A stretch of DNA of 64,000 nucleotides from NCBI RefSeq assembly GCF_051020985.1, contig NW_027475176.1:1-64000 (forward strand). Reading direction: 5' to 3'. The notes under the pieces were generated by a model, which saw only the letters and a program-made list of their open reading frames with translations, did no database searches and was not told where the DNA came from. The stretch is from Nomia melanderi (taxonomy: Eukaryota > Arthropoda > Insecta > Hymenoptera > Halictidae). Position 1 is the stretch's first letter; each line of letters begins with the position of its first letter. This document shows positions 50,358 through 64,000 of the stretch, in pieces. Both the position numbers and the translations under genes were made by a program.

Positions 50358-50395
50358 GGACTACCAGGGACTACGAGGGGACTACCACCGTGGTT
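50358..50395. other. Orientation-switch junction of the 175-bp satellite
   Basis: Left of this point monomers read in one direction, right of it in the other. The last left monomer is recognisable to CGACCTCGGACTACCAGGG (50351-50369) and the first right one from CACCGTGGTTTTCTC (about 50386). Between them the word GGACTAC occurs three times, at 50358, 50368 and 50379, and CCACCGTGG forms a small dyad around 50389. There is no spacer sequence of foreign origin. Confidence 0.9.
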
Positions 50396-53300
50396 TTCTC
50401 TGCCCCTGATGATGCGAGGTCGTTCCCGCTGCACAGATTCCTGCGCCAGGGCCTCCTACAGACAATGCACTTTGATTTATTGCGCTATCTGTAATAGCAC
50501 CCGAGATATCACCAGATATATATTGGATTTTCCCCTGACACTGAGTGTCCGGCCCCATGAGACGGTGGTTTTCTTGGCCCCTGGTGGTCCGAGGTCGTTC
50601 CCGCTGCACAGATTCATGCGACAGGGCTTCCTACAGACAATGCACTTTGATTTATCGAGCTGTCTGTAATAGAACCCTAGATATCTCCAGATATATGCTG
50701 GATTTTTACATGACATTGGGTGACGGAGACCGAAAATCTGTAATTTTCTCGGCCCCTGGTGGTCCGATGTCGTTCCTCGTGCACAGATTCATGCGCAAGG
50801 GCCTCCTACGGACAATGCACTTTGATTTTTTGCGCTATCTCTAATAGCACCCGAGGTATCACCAGATATATATTTGATTTTCCCCTGACCCTGTGTGTCC
50901 GGCCCCATGAGACTGTGAATTTCTCAGCCCCTGGTGGTCCGAGGTCGTTCCCGCTGCACAGATGCATGCGCCAGGGCATCCTGCAGATAATTCACTTTGG
51001 ATTATTGCGCTACCTCTAATAGCACCCGAGATATCACCAGATATATATTGGATTTTCCCCTGACAGTGAGTGTCCGGCCCCATGAGACGGTGGTTTTCTC
51101 GGCCCCTGGTGGTCCGATGTCGTTCCTCGTGCACAGATTCATGCGCAAGGGCCTCCTACGGACAATGAACTTTGATTTTTTGCGCTATCTCTAATAGCAC
51201 CCGAGGTATCACCAGATATATATTTGATTTTCCCCTGACCCTGTGTGTCCGGCCCCATGAGACTGTGAATTTCTCAGCCCCTGGTGGTCCGAGGTCGTTC
51301 CCGCTGCACAGATGCATGCGCCAGGGCATCCTGCAGATAATTCACTTTGGATTATTGCGCTACCTCTAATAGCACCCGAGATATCACCAGATATATATTG
51401 GATTTTCCCCTGACAGTGAGTGTCCGGCCCCATGAGACGGTGGTTTTCTCGGACCCTGGTGGTCCGAGGTCGTTCCCGCTGCACAGATTCATGCGCCAGG
51501 GCCTCCTGCAGACAATGCACTTTGATTTATTCCGCTATCTGTAATAGCACCCTAGATATCACGAGATATATATTGGATTTTACCCTGACCCTTAGTATCC
51601 GGCTCCATGAGTCGGTCGTTTCCTCAGCCCCTGGTGGTCCGAGGTCGTTCTCGCTGCACAGATTCATGCGCCAGGGCCTCCTGCAGATAATGCACTTTGG
51701 TTTATTGCGCTATCTGTAATAGCACCCTAGATATCACCAGATATATATTGCATTTTTCCCAGATCCTGAGTGTCCGGCCCCATGAGACCGTGATTTTCTC
51801 GGCCCCTGGTGGTCCGAGGTCGTTCCCGCTGCACAGAATCATGCGCCAGGGCTTCCTGCAAACAATGCACTTTGGTTTATTGCGGTATCTGTAATAGCAC
51901 CCGAGATATCACCAGATATATATTGGATTTTTCCCCGAACCTGAGTGTCCGGCCCCATGAGACGGTGGTTTTCTCGGCCCCTGGTGGTCCGAGGTCTATC
52001 CCGCTGCACAGATTCATGCTCCAGGGCCTCCTACAGACAATGCACCTTGATTTATTGCGCTATCTCTAATAGCACCCGAGATATCACCAGATATATATTG
52101 GATTTTTCCCCGAACCTGAGTGTCCGGCCCCATGAGACGGTGGTTTTCTCGGCCCCTGGTGGTCCCAGGTCGTTCCCGCTGAACAGGTGCATGCGCCAGG
52201 GCCTCCTGCAGATAATTCACTTTGGTTTATTGCGCTGCCTCTAATATCACTCGAGATATCACCAGATATATATTGGATTTTCAACTGACCCTGATTGTCC
52301 GGCCCCATGGGACGGTGGTTTTCTCGGCCGCTGGTGGTCCGAGGTCGTTCCCGCTGCACAGATTCATGCGCCAGGGCCTCCTACAGACAATGCACTTTGA
52401 TTTATTGCGCTATCTGTAATAGCACCCTAGAATGCACCATATACATGCTGGATTTTTACATGACTTTGGGCGACGGACACAGAAAATCTGTAATTTTCTT
52501 TGCCCTCGAAGTCCGAGGTCGTTCCTGCTTCACAGATTCATGCGCCAGGGCCTTCTGCAGACAATGCACTTTGAATCATTGCGCTATCTCTAATAGCACC
52601 CGAGATATCACCAGATATATATAGGATTTTTCCCTGACCCTGAGTGTCCGGCCCCATGCGACGGTGGTTTTCTCGGCCCCTGGTGGTCCGAGGTCGTTCC
52701 CGCTGCACAGATGCATGGGCCAGGACCTCCTGCAGATAATTCACTTTTGTTTATTGCGCCATCTGTAATAGCACCCGAGATATCACCAGATATATATTGG
52801 ATTTTTCCCTGACCCTGAGTGTCCGGCCCCATGAGACGGTGGTTTTCTCGGCCCCTGGTGGTCCGAGGTCGTTCCCGCGGCACAGATTCATGCGCCAGGG
52901 CCTCCTGCATATAATTCACTTTGGTTTATTGTGCTATCTCTAATAGCACCCGAGATATCACCAGATATATATTGGATTTTTCCCTGACCCTGAGTGTCCG
53001 GCCCCATGAGACGGTGGCTTTCCCGGCCCCTGGTTGTCCGAGGCCGTTCCCGCTGCACAGGCTTATGGGCCAGGGCCTCCTGCAGATAATTCACTTGGGT
53101 TTGTTGCGCTATCTCTAATAGCACCCGAGATATCTTCAGATACATCCTGGATTTTTACATGACCTTGGATGTCCGGCACCATGTGTCGGTGGTTTTCTCG
53201 GCCCCTGGTGGTCCGAGGTCGTTCCCGCTGCACAGACTCATGCGCCAGGGCCCCCTGCAGATAATTCACTTTGGCTTAGTGCGCTATCTGTAATAGCACC

Positions 53301-56300
53301 CGAGATATCACCAGATATATATTGGATTTTTCCCCGACCCTGAGTGTCCGGCCCCATGAGACGGTGGTTTTCTCGACCCCTGGTGGTCCGAGGTCGATCC
53401 CGCTGCACAGATTCATGCGCCAGGGCCTCCTGCAGATAATTCACTTTGGCTTATTGCGCTATCTCTAATAGCACCCGAGATATCACCAGATATATATTGG
53501 ATTTTTCCCTGACCCTGAGTGTCCGGCCCCATGACACGGTGGTTTTCTCGGCCCCTGGTTGTCCGAGGTCGTTCCCGCTGCACAGATTTATGGGCCAGGG
53601 CCTCCTGCAGATAATTCACTTGGGTTTGTTGCGCTATCTCTAATAGCACCCGAGATATCACGAAATATATATTGGATTTTCACCTGACCCTGAGTGTCCG
53701 GCCCCATGAGAAGGTGGTTTTCTCGGCCCCTGGTGGTCCGAGGTCGTTCCCGCTGCCCAGATTCATGCGCCAGGGCGTCCTGCAGATAATTCACTTTGAT
53801 TTATCGCGCTATCTCTAATAGCACCCGAGATATCTTCAGATACATCCTGGATTTTTACATGACCTTGTATGTCCGGCACCATGTGTCGGTGGTTTTCTCG
53901 GCCCCTGGTGGTCCGAGGTCGTTCCCGCTGGCCAGATTCATGCGGCAGGCCTCATACAGACAATGCACTTTGGTTTATTGCCCTATCTCTAATAGCACCC
54001 GAGATATCACCTGATATATATTGGATTTTCCCCTGACCCTGAGGGTCCGGCCCCATGGGACTGTGGTTTTCTCGGCTCCTAGTGGTCCGAGGACGTTCCC
54101 GCTGCACAGATTCATGCGCCAGGTCCTTCTACAGACAATGCACTTTGATTTATTGCGCTATCTGTAATAGCACCCGAGATATTACCAGATATATATTGGA
54201 TTTTTCCCTGACCCCGAGTGTCCGGCCCCATGAGACCGTGGTTTTCTCGGCCCCTGGTGCTCCGAGGTCGTTCCCGCTGGCCAGATTCATGCGCCAGGCC
54301 TCCGACAGACAATGCACTTTGGTTTATTGCGCTATCTGTAATAGCACCATAGATATCACCAGATATATGCTAGATTTTTACATGACCTTGGGTGACGGAT
54401 TCCGAATATCTATAATCTTCTCGGCCCCTGATGGTCCGAGGTCGTTCCCGCTGCACAGATTCATGCGCCAGGTCCTTCTACAGACAATGCACTTTGATAT
54501 ATTGCGCTATCTGTAATAGCACCCGAGATATCACCAGATATATATTGGATTTTTCCCTGACCCTGAGTGTCCGGCCCCATGAGACGGTGGTTTTCTCGGC
54601 CCCTGGTGGTCCGAGGTCGTACCCGTTGCACAGATTCATGCGCCAGGTCCTTCTACAGACAATGCACTTTGATTTATTGTGCTATCTGTAATAGCACCCG
54701 AGATATCACCAGATATAAATTGGATTTTCCCCTGACCCTGAGTGTCCGGCCCCATGAGACGGTGGTTTTCTCGGCCCCTGGTGGTCCGAGGTCGTTCTCG
54801 CTGCACGGATTCATGTGCCAGGGCCTCCTGCAGATAATTCACTTTGATTTATTGCGCTATCTCTAATAGCACCCGAGATATTACCAGATATATATTTGCT
54901 TTTTCCCTGATCCTGAGTGTCCGGCCCCAAGAGACGGTGGTTTTCTCGGCCCCTGGTGGTCCGAGGTCGTTCCCGCTGCACAGATATATGCGCCATGGCC
55001 TCCTGCAGATAATTCACTTTGGTTTATTGCACTATCTCTAATAGCACCCGTGATATCACCAGATTCATATTGGATTTTCCCCTGACCCTGAGTGTCCGGC
55101 CCCATGAGACTGTGGTTTTCTCGGCCCCTGGTGGTCCGAGGTCGTTCCCGCTGCACAGATTCATGCGCCAGGGCCTCCTACACACAATCCACTTTGATTT
55201 ATTGCGCTATCTGTAATAGCACCCGAGATATCACCAGATATATATTGGATTTATCCCTGAACCTGAGTGTCCGGCCCCATGTGACGGTGGTTTTCTCGGC
55301 CCCCGGTGGTCCGAGGTCGTTCCCGCCTCACAGATTCATGCGCCAGGGACTCCTGCAGATAATTCACTTTGGTTTATTGCGCTATCTCTAATAGCACCCG
55401 AGATATCACCAGATATATATTGGATATTCCCCTGACCCTGAGGGTCCGGCCCAATGAGACGGTGGTTTTCTCGGCCCCTGGTAGTCCGAGGTCGTTCCCG
55501 CTGGCCAGATTCATGCGCCAGGGCTTCCAACAGACAATTCACTTTGGTTTATTGCGCTATCTCTAATAGCACCCGAGATATCACCAGATATATATTGGAT
55601 TTTTCCCTGACCCTGAGTGTCCGGCCCCATGAGACGGTGGTTTTCTCGGCCCCTGGTCGTCCGTGGTCGCTCCCGCTGCACAGATGCATGCGACAGGGCC
55701 TCCTGCAGATAATTCACTCTGATTTATTGCGCTGTCTCTAATAGCACCCGAGATATCACCGGATATATATTGGATTTTTCCCAGACCCTGAGTGTCCGGC
55801 CCCATGAGACGGTGGTTCTCTTGGCACCTGGTGGTCCGAGGTCGTTCCCGCTGCACAGATGCATGCGCCAGGGCCTCCTGCAGATAATTCACTTTGGTTT
55901 ATTGCGCTATTTCTAATAGCACCCGAGATATCACCAGACATATATATTGGATTTTCCCCTGACCCTGAGTGTCCGGCCCCATGAGACTGTGGTTTTCTCG
56001 GCCCCTGGTGGTCCGAGGTCGTTCCCGCTGCACAGATTCATGCGCCAGGGCCTCCTGCAGATAATTCACTTTGGTTTATTGCGCTATCTCTAATAGCACC
56101 CGAGATGTCACCAGATATATGCTGGCGTTTTACATAACCTTGGGTGTCGTATTCCGAATATCTGTAACTTTCTCGGCCCCTGGTGGTCCGACGTCGTTCC
56201 TGCTGCCCTGATTCATTGGCCAGTGCCTCCTACAGACAATGCACTTTTATTTATTGCGCTATCTCTAATAGCACCTGAGATATCACCAGATATATATTGG

Positions 56301-59300
56301 ATTTTTTCCTGACCCTGAGTGTTCGGCCCCATGAGTCGGTGGTTTTCTCGGCCCCTGGTGGTCCGAGGTCGTTCCCGCTGCACAGATTCATGCGCCAGGG
56401 CCTCCTGCAGGTAATTCACTTTGGTTTATTGCGCTATCTCTAATAGCACCCGAGATATCACCAGATATATGCTGGATTTTTACATGACATTGGGTGACGG
56501 ATACCGGAAATCTGTAATTTTCTCGGCCCCTGGTGGTCCGATGTCGTTCCTGCTGCACCGATTCATGCGCAAGGGCCTCCTACAGACAATGCACTTTGAT
56601 TTATTGCGCTATCTCCAATAGCACCCGAGATATCACCAGATATATAATGGATTTTTCCCTGACCCTGACAGTCCGGCCCCATGAGACGGTGGTTTTCTCG
56701 GCCCCTGGTGGTCCGAGGTCGTTCCCGCTGCACAGATTCATGCGCCAGGGCCTCCTGCAGATAATTCACTTTGGTTTATTGCGCTATCTCTAATAGCACC
56801 CAAGATATCACCAGATATATATTGGATTTTCCCCTGACCCTGAGTGTCCGGCCCCATGAGACTGTGGTTTTCTCGGCCCCTGGTGGTCCGAGGTCGTTCC
56901 CGCTGCACCGATTCATGCGCAAGGGCCTCCTACAGACAATGCACTTTGATTTATTGCGCTATCTCCAATAGCACCCGAGATATCACCAGATATATAATGG
57001 ATTTTTCCCTGACCCTGACAGTCCGGCCCCATGAGACGGTGGTTTTCACGCCCCCTGGTGTTCCGAGGTCTTTCCCGCTGCACAGATTCATGCGCCAGGG
57101 CCTCCTACAGACAATCCACTTTGATTTATTGCGCTATCTGTAATAGCACCCGAGATATCACCAGATATATATTGGATTTATCCCTGACCCTGAGTGTCCG
57201 GCCCCATGTGACGGTGGTTTTCTCGGCCCCTGGTGGTCCGAGGTCGTTCCCGCTGCACAGATTCATGCGCCAGGGCCTCCTGCAGATAATTCACTTTGGT
57301 TTATTGCGCTATCTCTAATAGCACCCGAGATATCACCAGATATATATTGGATATTCCCCTGACCCTGAGGGTCCGGCCCAATGAGACGGTGGTTTTCTCG
57401 GCCCCTGGTAGTCCGAGGTCGTTCCCGCTGGCCAGATTCATGCGCCAGGGCTTCCAACAGACAATTCACTTTGGTTTATTGCGCTATCTCTAATAGCACC
57501 CGAGATATCACCAGATATATATTGGATTTTTCCCTGACCCTGAGTGTCCGGCCCCATGAGACGGTGGTTTTTTAGGCCCCTGGTGGTCCGTGGTCGCTCC
57601 CGCTGCACAGATGCATGCGACAGGGCCTCCTGCAGATAATTCACTTTGATTTATTGCGCTGTCTCTAATAGCACCCGAGATATCACCGGATATATATTGG
57701 ATTTTTCCCAGACCCTGAGTGTCCGGCCCCATGAGACTGTGGTTTTCTCGGCCCCTGGTGGTCCGAGGTCGTTCCCGCTGCACAGATTCATGCGCCAGGG
57801 CATCCTGCAGATAATTCACTTTGGTTTATTGCGCTATCTCTAATAGCACCCGAGATATCACCAGATATATATGGGGTTTTCCCCTGACCCTGAGTGTCCG
57901 GCCCCATGAGATGGTGGTTATCTCGGCCCCTGGTGGTTCGAGGTCGTTCCCGCTGCACAGATTCATGCGCCAGGGCCTCCTGCAGACAATGCACTTTGGT
58001 TTATTGAGCTATCTGTAATAGCACCCGAGATATCACCAGATATATGCTGGATATTTACATGACCCTGAGTGTCCGGCCCCATGTGTCAGTGGTTTTCTCG
58101 GCCCCTGGTGGTCCGAGGTCATTCCCGCTGCACAGATTCATGTGCCGGGGCCTCCTTCAGACAATGCACTTTGGTTTATTGCGCTATCTGTAATAGCACC
58201 CGAGATATCACCAGATACATATTGGATTTTTCCCTGACCCTGAGTGTCCGGCCCCATGTGTCAGTGGTTTTCTCGGCCCCTGGTGGTCCGAGGTCATTCC
58301 CGCGGCACAGATTCATGTGCCGGGGTCTCCTACAGACAATGCACTTTCGTTTATTGCGCTATCTCTAATAGCACCCGAGATATCACCAGACATATATTGG
58401 ATTTTTCCCTGACCCTGAGTGTCCGGCCCCATGAGACTGTGGTTTTCTCGGCCCCTGGTGGTCCGAGGTCGATCCCGCTGCACACATTCATGCGCCAGGG
58501 CCTCCTGCAGACAATGCACCTTGATTTATTGCGCTATTTCTAATAGCACCCGAGATATTACCAGATATATATTGGATTTTTCCCCGACCCTGAGTGTTCG
58601 GCCCCATTAGACGGTGGTTATCTCGGCCCCTGGTGGTCCGAGGTCGTTCCCGCTGCTCAGATTCATGCGCCAGGGCCTCCTACAGACAATGCACTTTGGT
58701 TTAGTGCGCTATCTGTAATAGAACCCGAGATATCACCAGATATATGCTGCATTTTTACATGACATTGGGTGACGGATACCGGAAATCTGTACTTTTCTCG
58801 GCCCCTGGGGGTCCGATGTCGTTCCTGCTGCACCGATTCATGCGCAAGGGCCTCCTACAGACAATGCACTTTGATTTATTGCGCTATCTCTAATAGCACC
58901 CGAGATATCATCAGATATATAATGGATTTTTCCCTGACCCTGACAGTCCGGCCCCATGAGACGGTGGTTTTCTCGGCCCCTGGTGGTCCGAGGTCGTTCC
59001 CGCTGCACAGATTCATGCGCCAGGGCCTCCTGCAGATAATTCACTTTGGTTTATTGCGCTATCTCTAATAGCACCCAAGATATCACCAGATATATATTGG
59101 ATTTTCCCCTGACCCTGAGTGTCCGGCCCCATGAGACTGTGGTTTTCTCGGCCCCTGGTGGTCCGAGGTCGTTCCCGCTGCACTGATTCATGCGCCAGGG
59201 CCTCCTACAGACAATGCACTTTGATTTATTGCGCTATCTCTAATATCACCCGAGATATCACCAGATATATATTGGATTTCCCCTGTCCCTGAGCGTCCGG

Positions 59301-62300
59301 CCCCATGAGACTGTAGTTTTCTCGGCCCCTTGTGGTCCGAGGTCGTTCCCGCTGCACAGATTCATGCGCCAGGGCCTCCTACAGGCAATGCACTTTGATT
59401 TATTGGGGTATCTGTAATAGCACCCGAGATATCACCAGATATATGCTGGATTTTTACATGACCTTGGGTGACGGATTCCGAATATCTGTAATTTTCTCGG
59501 CCCCTGGTGGTCCGAGGTCGTTGCCGCGGCACAGATTCATGCGCCAGGGCCTCCTACAGACAATGCACTTTGATTTATTGCGCTATCTCTTATAACACCC
59601 GAGATATCACCAGATATATATTGGATTCTTCCCTGACCCTTAGTGTCCGGCCCCATGGGACGGTGGTTTTCTCGGCCCCTGGTGGTCCGAGGTCGTTCCC
59701 GCTGCACAAGTGCATGCGCCAGGGCCTCCTGCAGACAAGGCACTTTGGTTTATTGCGCTATCTGTAATAGCACCCGAGATATCACCAGATATATATTGGA
59801 TTTTCCCCTGACCCTGACAGTCCGGCCCCATGAGACGGTGATTTTCTCGGCCCCTGGTGGTCCGAGGTCGTTCCCGCAGCACAGATTCATGCGCCAGGGC
59901 CTCCTGCAGACAATGCACTCTGATTTATTTCGCTATCTCTAATAGCACCCGAGATATCAACAGATATATATTGGATTTTTCCCTGACCCTGACAGTCCGG
60001 CCCCATGTGTCGATGGTTTTCTCGATCCCTCGTGGTCCGAGGTCGATCCCGCTGAACAGATTCATGCGCCAGGGCTTCCTGCAGACAATTCGCTTTTGTT
60101 TATTGCTCTATCTGTAATAGCACCCGAGATATCACCATATATATATTGGATTTTCCCCTGACCCTGACAGTCCGGCCCCATGAGACGGTGATTTTCTCGG
60201 CCCCTGGTGGTCCGAGGTCGATCCCACTGCACAGATTCATGCGCCAGGGCCTCCTACAGACAATGCACTTTGATTTATTGCGCTATCTGTAATAGCACCC
60301 GAGATATCACCAGATATATATTGGATTTTTCCCTGACCCTGAGCGTCCGACTCCATGTTGCGGTGGTTTTCTCGACCCCTGGTGGTCCGAGGTCGTTCCC
60401 GCTGCACATATTCATGCACCAGGGCCTCCTGCAGATAATTCACTTTGGTTTATTGCGCTATCTCTAATAGCACCCGAGATATCACCAGATATATATTGTA
60501 TTTTTCCCTGACCCTGAGTGCCCGGCCCCATGTTTCGGTGGTTTTCTCGACCCCTGGTGGTCCGAGGTCGTTCCCGCTGCACATGTTCATGCACCAGGGC
60601 CTCCTGCAGATAATTCACTTTGGTTTATTGCGCTATCTCTAATAGCACCCGAGATATCACCATATATATATTGGATTTTCCCCTGACCCTGAGTGTCCGG
60701 CCCCATGAGACTGTGGTTTTCTCGGCCCCTTGTGGTCCGAGGTCGTTCCCGCTGCACATATTCATGCACCAGGGCCTCCTGCAGATAATTCACTTTGGTT
60801 TATTGCGCAATCTCTAATAGCACCCGAGATATCACCAGATATATATTGGATTTTTCCCTGACCCTGACAGTCCGTCCCCATGAGACGGTGATTTTCTCGG
60901 ACACTGGTGGTCCGAGGTCGTTCCCGTTGCCCAGATTCATGCGCCTTGGCCTGCTACAGACAATGCACTTTGATTTATTGGTCTATCTGTAATAGCACCC
61001 GAGATATCACAAGATATATATTGGATTTTTCCCTGACCCTGAGTGTCCGGCCCCATGAGACTGTGGTTTTCTCGGCCCCTGGTGGTCCGAGGTCGTTCCC
61101 GCTGCACAGATTCATGCGCCAGGGCATCCTACAGACAATGCACTTTGATTTATTGCGCTATCTCTAATAGCACCCGAGATATCACCAGATATATAATGGA
61201 TTTTTCCCTGACCCTGAGTGTCCGGCCCCATGAGACGGTGGTTTTCTCGGCCCCTGGTGGTCCGAAGTCGTTCCCGCTGCACAGGTTTATGCGCCAGGGC
61301 CTCCTGCAGATAATTCATTTTGGTTTATTGCGCTAGCTCTAATAGCAACCGAGATATCACCAGATATATATTGGATTTTTCCCTGACCCTGACAGTACGG
61401 CCCCATGAGACGGTGGTTTTCTCGGCCCCTGGTGGTCCGAGGTCGATCCCGCTGCACACGTTCATGCGCCTCGGCCTCTTGCAGACAATGCACTTTGGTT
61501 TATTGCGCTATCTCTCATAGCACCCGAGGTATCACCAGATATATATTGGATTTTTCCCTGACCCTGAGTGTCCGGCCCCATGAGACGGTGGTTTTCTAGG
61601 CCCCTGGTGGTCCGTGGTCGCTCCCGCTGCACAGATGCATGCGACAGGACCTCCTGCAGATAATTCACTTTGATTTATTGCGCTGTCTCTAATAGCACCC
61701 GAGATATCACCGGATATATATTGGATTTTTCCCAGACCCTGAGTGTCCGGCCCCATGAGACTGTGGTTTTCTCGGCCCCTGGTGGTCCGAGGTCGTTCCC
61801 GCTGCACAGATTCATGCGCCAGGGCATCCTGCAGATAATTCACTTTGGTTTATTGCGCTATCTCTAATAGCACCCGAGATATCACCAGATATATATGGGG
61901 TTTTCCCCTGACCCTGAGTGTCCGGCCCCATGAGATGGTGGTTATCTCGGCCCCTGGTGGTTCGAGGTCGTTCCCGCTGCACAGATTCATGCGCCAGGGC
62001 CTCCTACAGACAATGCACTTTGGTTTATTGAGCTATCTGTAATAGCACCCGAGATATCACCAGATATATGCTGGATATTTACATGACCCTGAGTGTCCGG
62101 CCCCATGTGTCAGTGGTTTTCTCGGCCCCTGGTGGTCCGAGGTCATTCCCGCTGCGCAGATTCATGTGCCGGGGCCTCCTTCAGACAATGCACTTTGGTT
62201 TATTGCGCTATCTGTAATAGCACCCGAGATATCACCAGATACATATTGGATTTTTCCCTGACCCTAAGTGTCCGGCCCCATGTGTCAGTGGTTTTCTCGG

Positions 62301-64000
62301 CCCCTGGTGGTCCGAGGTCATTCCCGCGGCACAGATTCATGTGCCGGGGTCTCCTACAGACAATGCACTTTCGTTTATTGCGCTATCTCTAATAGCACCC
62401 GAGATATCACCAGACATATATTGGATTTTTCCCTGACCCTGAGTGTCCGGCCCCATGAGACTGTGGTTTTCTCGGCCCCTGGTGGTCCGAGGTCGATCCC
62501 GCTGCACACATTCATGCGCCAGGGCCTCCTGCAGACAATGCACCTTGATTTATTGCGCTATTTCTAATAGCACCCGAGATATTACCAGATATATATTGGA
62601 TTTTTCCCCGACCCTGAGTGTTCGGCCCCATTAGACGGTGGTTATCTCGGCCCCTGGTGGTCCGAGGTCGTTCCCGCTGCTCAGATTCATGCGCCAGGGC
62701 CTCCTACAGACAATGCACTTTGGTTTAGTGCGCTATCTGTAATAGAACCCGAGATATCACCAGATATATGCTGGATTTTTACATGACATTGGGTGACGGA
62801 TACCGGAAATCTGTACTTTTCTCGGCCCCTGGGGGTCCGATGTCGTTCCTGCTGCACCGATTCATGCGCAAGGGCCTCCTACAGACAATGCACTTTGATT
62901 TATTGCGCTATCTCTAATAGCACCCGAGATATCACCTGATATATAATGGATTTTTCCCTGACCCTGACAGTCCGGCCCCATGAGACGGTGGTTTTCTCGG
63001 CCCCTGGTGGTCCGAGGTCGTTCCCGCTGCACAGATTCATGCGCCAGGGCCTCCTGCAGATAATTCACTTTGGTTTATTGCGCTATCTCTAATAGCACCC
63101 AAGATATCACCAGATATATATTGGATTTTCCCCTGACCCTGAGTGTCCGGCCCCATGAGACTGTGGTTTTCTCGGCCCCTGGTGGTCCGAGGTTGTTCCC
63201 GCTGCACTGATTCATGCGCCAGGGCCTCCTACAGACAATGCACTTTGATTTATTGCGCTATCTCTAATAACACCCGAGATATCACCAGATATATATTGGA
63301 TTTCCCCTGACCCTGAGCGTCCGGCCCCATGAGACTGTAGTTTTCTCGGCCCCTTGTGGTCCGAGGTCGTTCCCGCTGCACAGATTCATGCGCCAGGGCC
63401 TCCTACAGGCAATGCACTTTGATTTATTGGGGTATCTGTAATAGCACCCGAGATATCACCAGATATATGCTGGATTTTTACATGACCTTGGGTGACGGAT
63501 TCCGAATATCTGTAATTTTCTCGGCCCCTGGTGGTCCGAGGTCGTTGCCGCGGCACAGATTCATGCGCCAGGGCCTCCTACAGACAATGCACTTTGATTT
63601 ATTGCGCTATCTCTAATAACACCCGAGATATCACCAGATATATATTGGATTCTTCCCTGACCCTTAGTGTCCGGCCCCATGGGACGGTGGTTTTCTCGGC
63701 CCCTGGTGGTCCGAGGTCGTTCCCGCTGCACAAGTGCATGCGCCAGGGCCTCCTGCAGACAAGGCACTTTGGTTTATTGCGCTATCTGTAATAGCACCCG
63801 AGATATCACCAGATATATATTGGATTTTCCCCTGACCCTGACAGTCCGGCCCCATGAGACGGTGATTTTCTCGGCCCCTGGTGGTCCGAGGTCGTTCCCG
63901 CAGCACAGATTCATGCGCCAGGGCCTCCTACAGACAATGCACTCTGATTTATTTCGCTATCTCTAATAGCACCCGAGATATCAACAGATATATATTGGAT
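50391..64000 (-). repeat. 175-bp satellite array, opposite orientation (about 78 monomers, runs off the window)
   Basis: The same monomer as at 30358-50369, reverse-complemented, continuing to the end of the window. A two-monomer block at about 50820-51170 is repeated at 51170-51520 (offset 350). About 55336-55540 recurs at 57263-57470 (offset about 1927, 11 monomers). About 57508-59976 recurs at 61532 to the window end (offset 4024, 23 monomers less one base). Variant monomer types found in the left arm are also present here. No gene is present. Confidence 0.97.

Larger units (their letters stand above)
30358..50369 (+). repeat. 175-bp satellite array, first orientation (about 114 monomers)
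   Basis: Head-to-tail monomers of 175 bp, measured repeatedly (for example ATG positions 31056 and 31231). Landmarks in order: TCTGCAGGAGGCCCTGGCGC, ATGAATCTGTGCAGCGGGAA, CGACCTCGGACCACCAGGGG, AACCACCGTCTCATGGGGCC, GGACACTCAGGGTCAGGG, AATCCAATATATATCTGG, TGATATCTCGGGTGCTATTA and GAGATAGCGCAATAAA. Monomer length is near a nucleosome repeat, like many centromeric or pericentromeric satellites; the location is an inference. Because 175 is not a multiple of 3, no frame can stay open through the array, and the many 65-99-codon open frames are chance. Large higher-order duplications are present from about 35400 on. Confidence 0.97.

Noticed and set aside
30338..63966. Very many 65-117-codon open frames on both strands in the 175-bp satellite
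   Set aside because: The same open stretch recurs in every monomer, and 175 bp is not a multiple of three, so no protein can run through the array. No start context, domain or splice pattern supports them.
30358..64000. CENP-B box in the 175-bp monomer
   Set aside because: CGGGA-containing segments exist, but the core pattern TTCG-N4-A-N2-CGGG is not met on either strand in the consensus as read by eye.

Overview
The window is gene-poor eukaryotic heterochromatin. It holds no intact protein-coding gene. It consists of three tandem-repeat families and one wrecked non-LTR retrotransposon. The repeated U2 snRNA 5' sequence has the arthropod spelling, as far as I know U2 sequences (CTTATGG in stem-loop I, AAAGTGTA before the branch-site region). 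The retrotransposon type also occurs in wasps and other animals. I therefore suggest an arthropod, perhaps a hymenopteran; the species cannot be read from the sequence.

Layout: 1-4707, AT-rich 10-bp minisatellite, plus orientation. 4708-6429, 56-bp satellite. 6430-7759, a 5'-truncated copy of the retrotransposon 3' region. 7760-7910, the 3' four fifths of a U2 snRNA gene. 7911-17073, a full-length-scale but broken retrotransposon: GC-rich leader, zinc fingers, disordered linker, reverse transcriptase, restriction-like endonuclease, and a very long microsatellite-rich 3' region. 17074-17605, more 56-bp satellite. 17606-21472, an inverted block of 10-bp minisatellite followed by 56-bp satellite. 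21473-30340, 10-bp minisatellite with 562-bp higher-order repeats. 30358-50369, a 175-bp satellite. 50391-64000, the same 175-bp satellite in the opposite orientation.

The main observation links the parts. The 56-bp satellite unit is the first 36 nt of U2 snRNA plus a 20-bp linker, so it is U2 cut inside its branch-site recognition region. The 3' ends of both retrotransposon copies join at that same U2 position: copy 1 runs into U2 nt 38 onward, and copy 2 runs into the linker of a satellite unit. The retrotransposon resembles the NeSL/R2-type, restriction-like-endonuclease group that includes the known U2-targeting Utopia lineage. The simplest reading is a U2-specific retrotransposon whose target half has been amplified into a satellite that still serves as a landing site. 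One end of the 17606-21472 inversion, and one edge of a 10-bp array, also fall at this position.

The element is dead as it stands, with several frameshifts and at least three in-frame stops. A hairpin near its 3' end shows a compensatory base-pair change between the two copies, which points to a selected RNA structure. The 175-bp satellite is a typical nucleosome-scale satellite with multi-tier higher-order repeats and one abrupt orientation switch.
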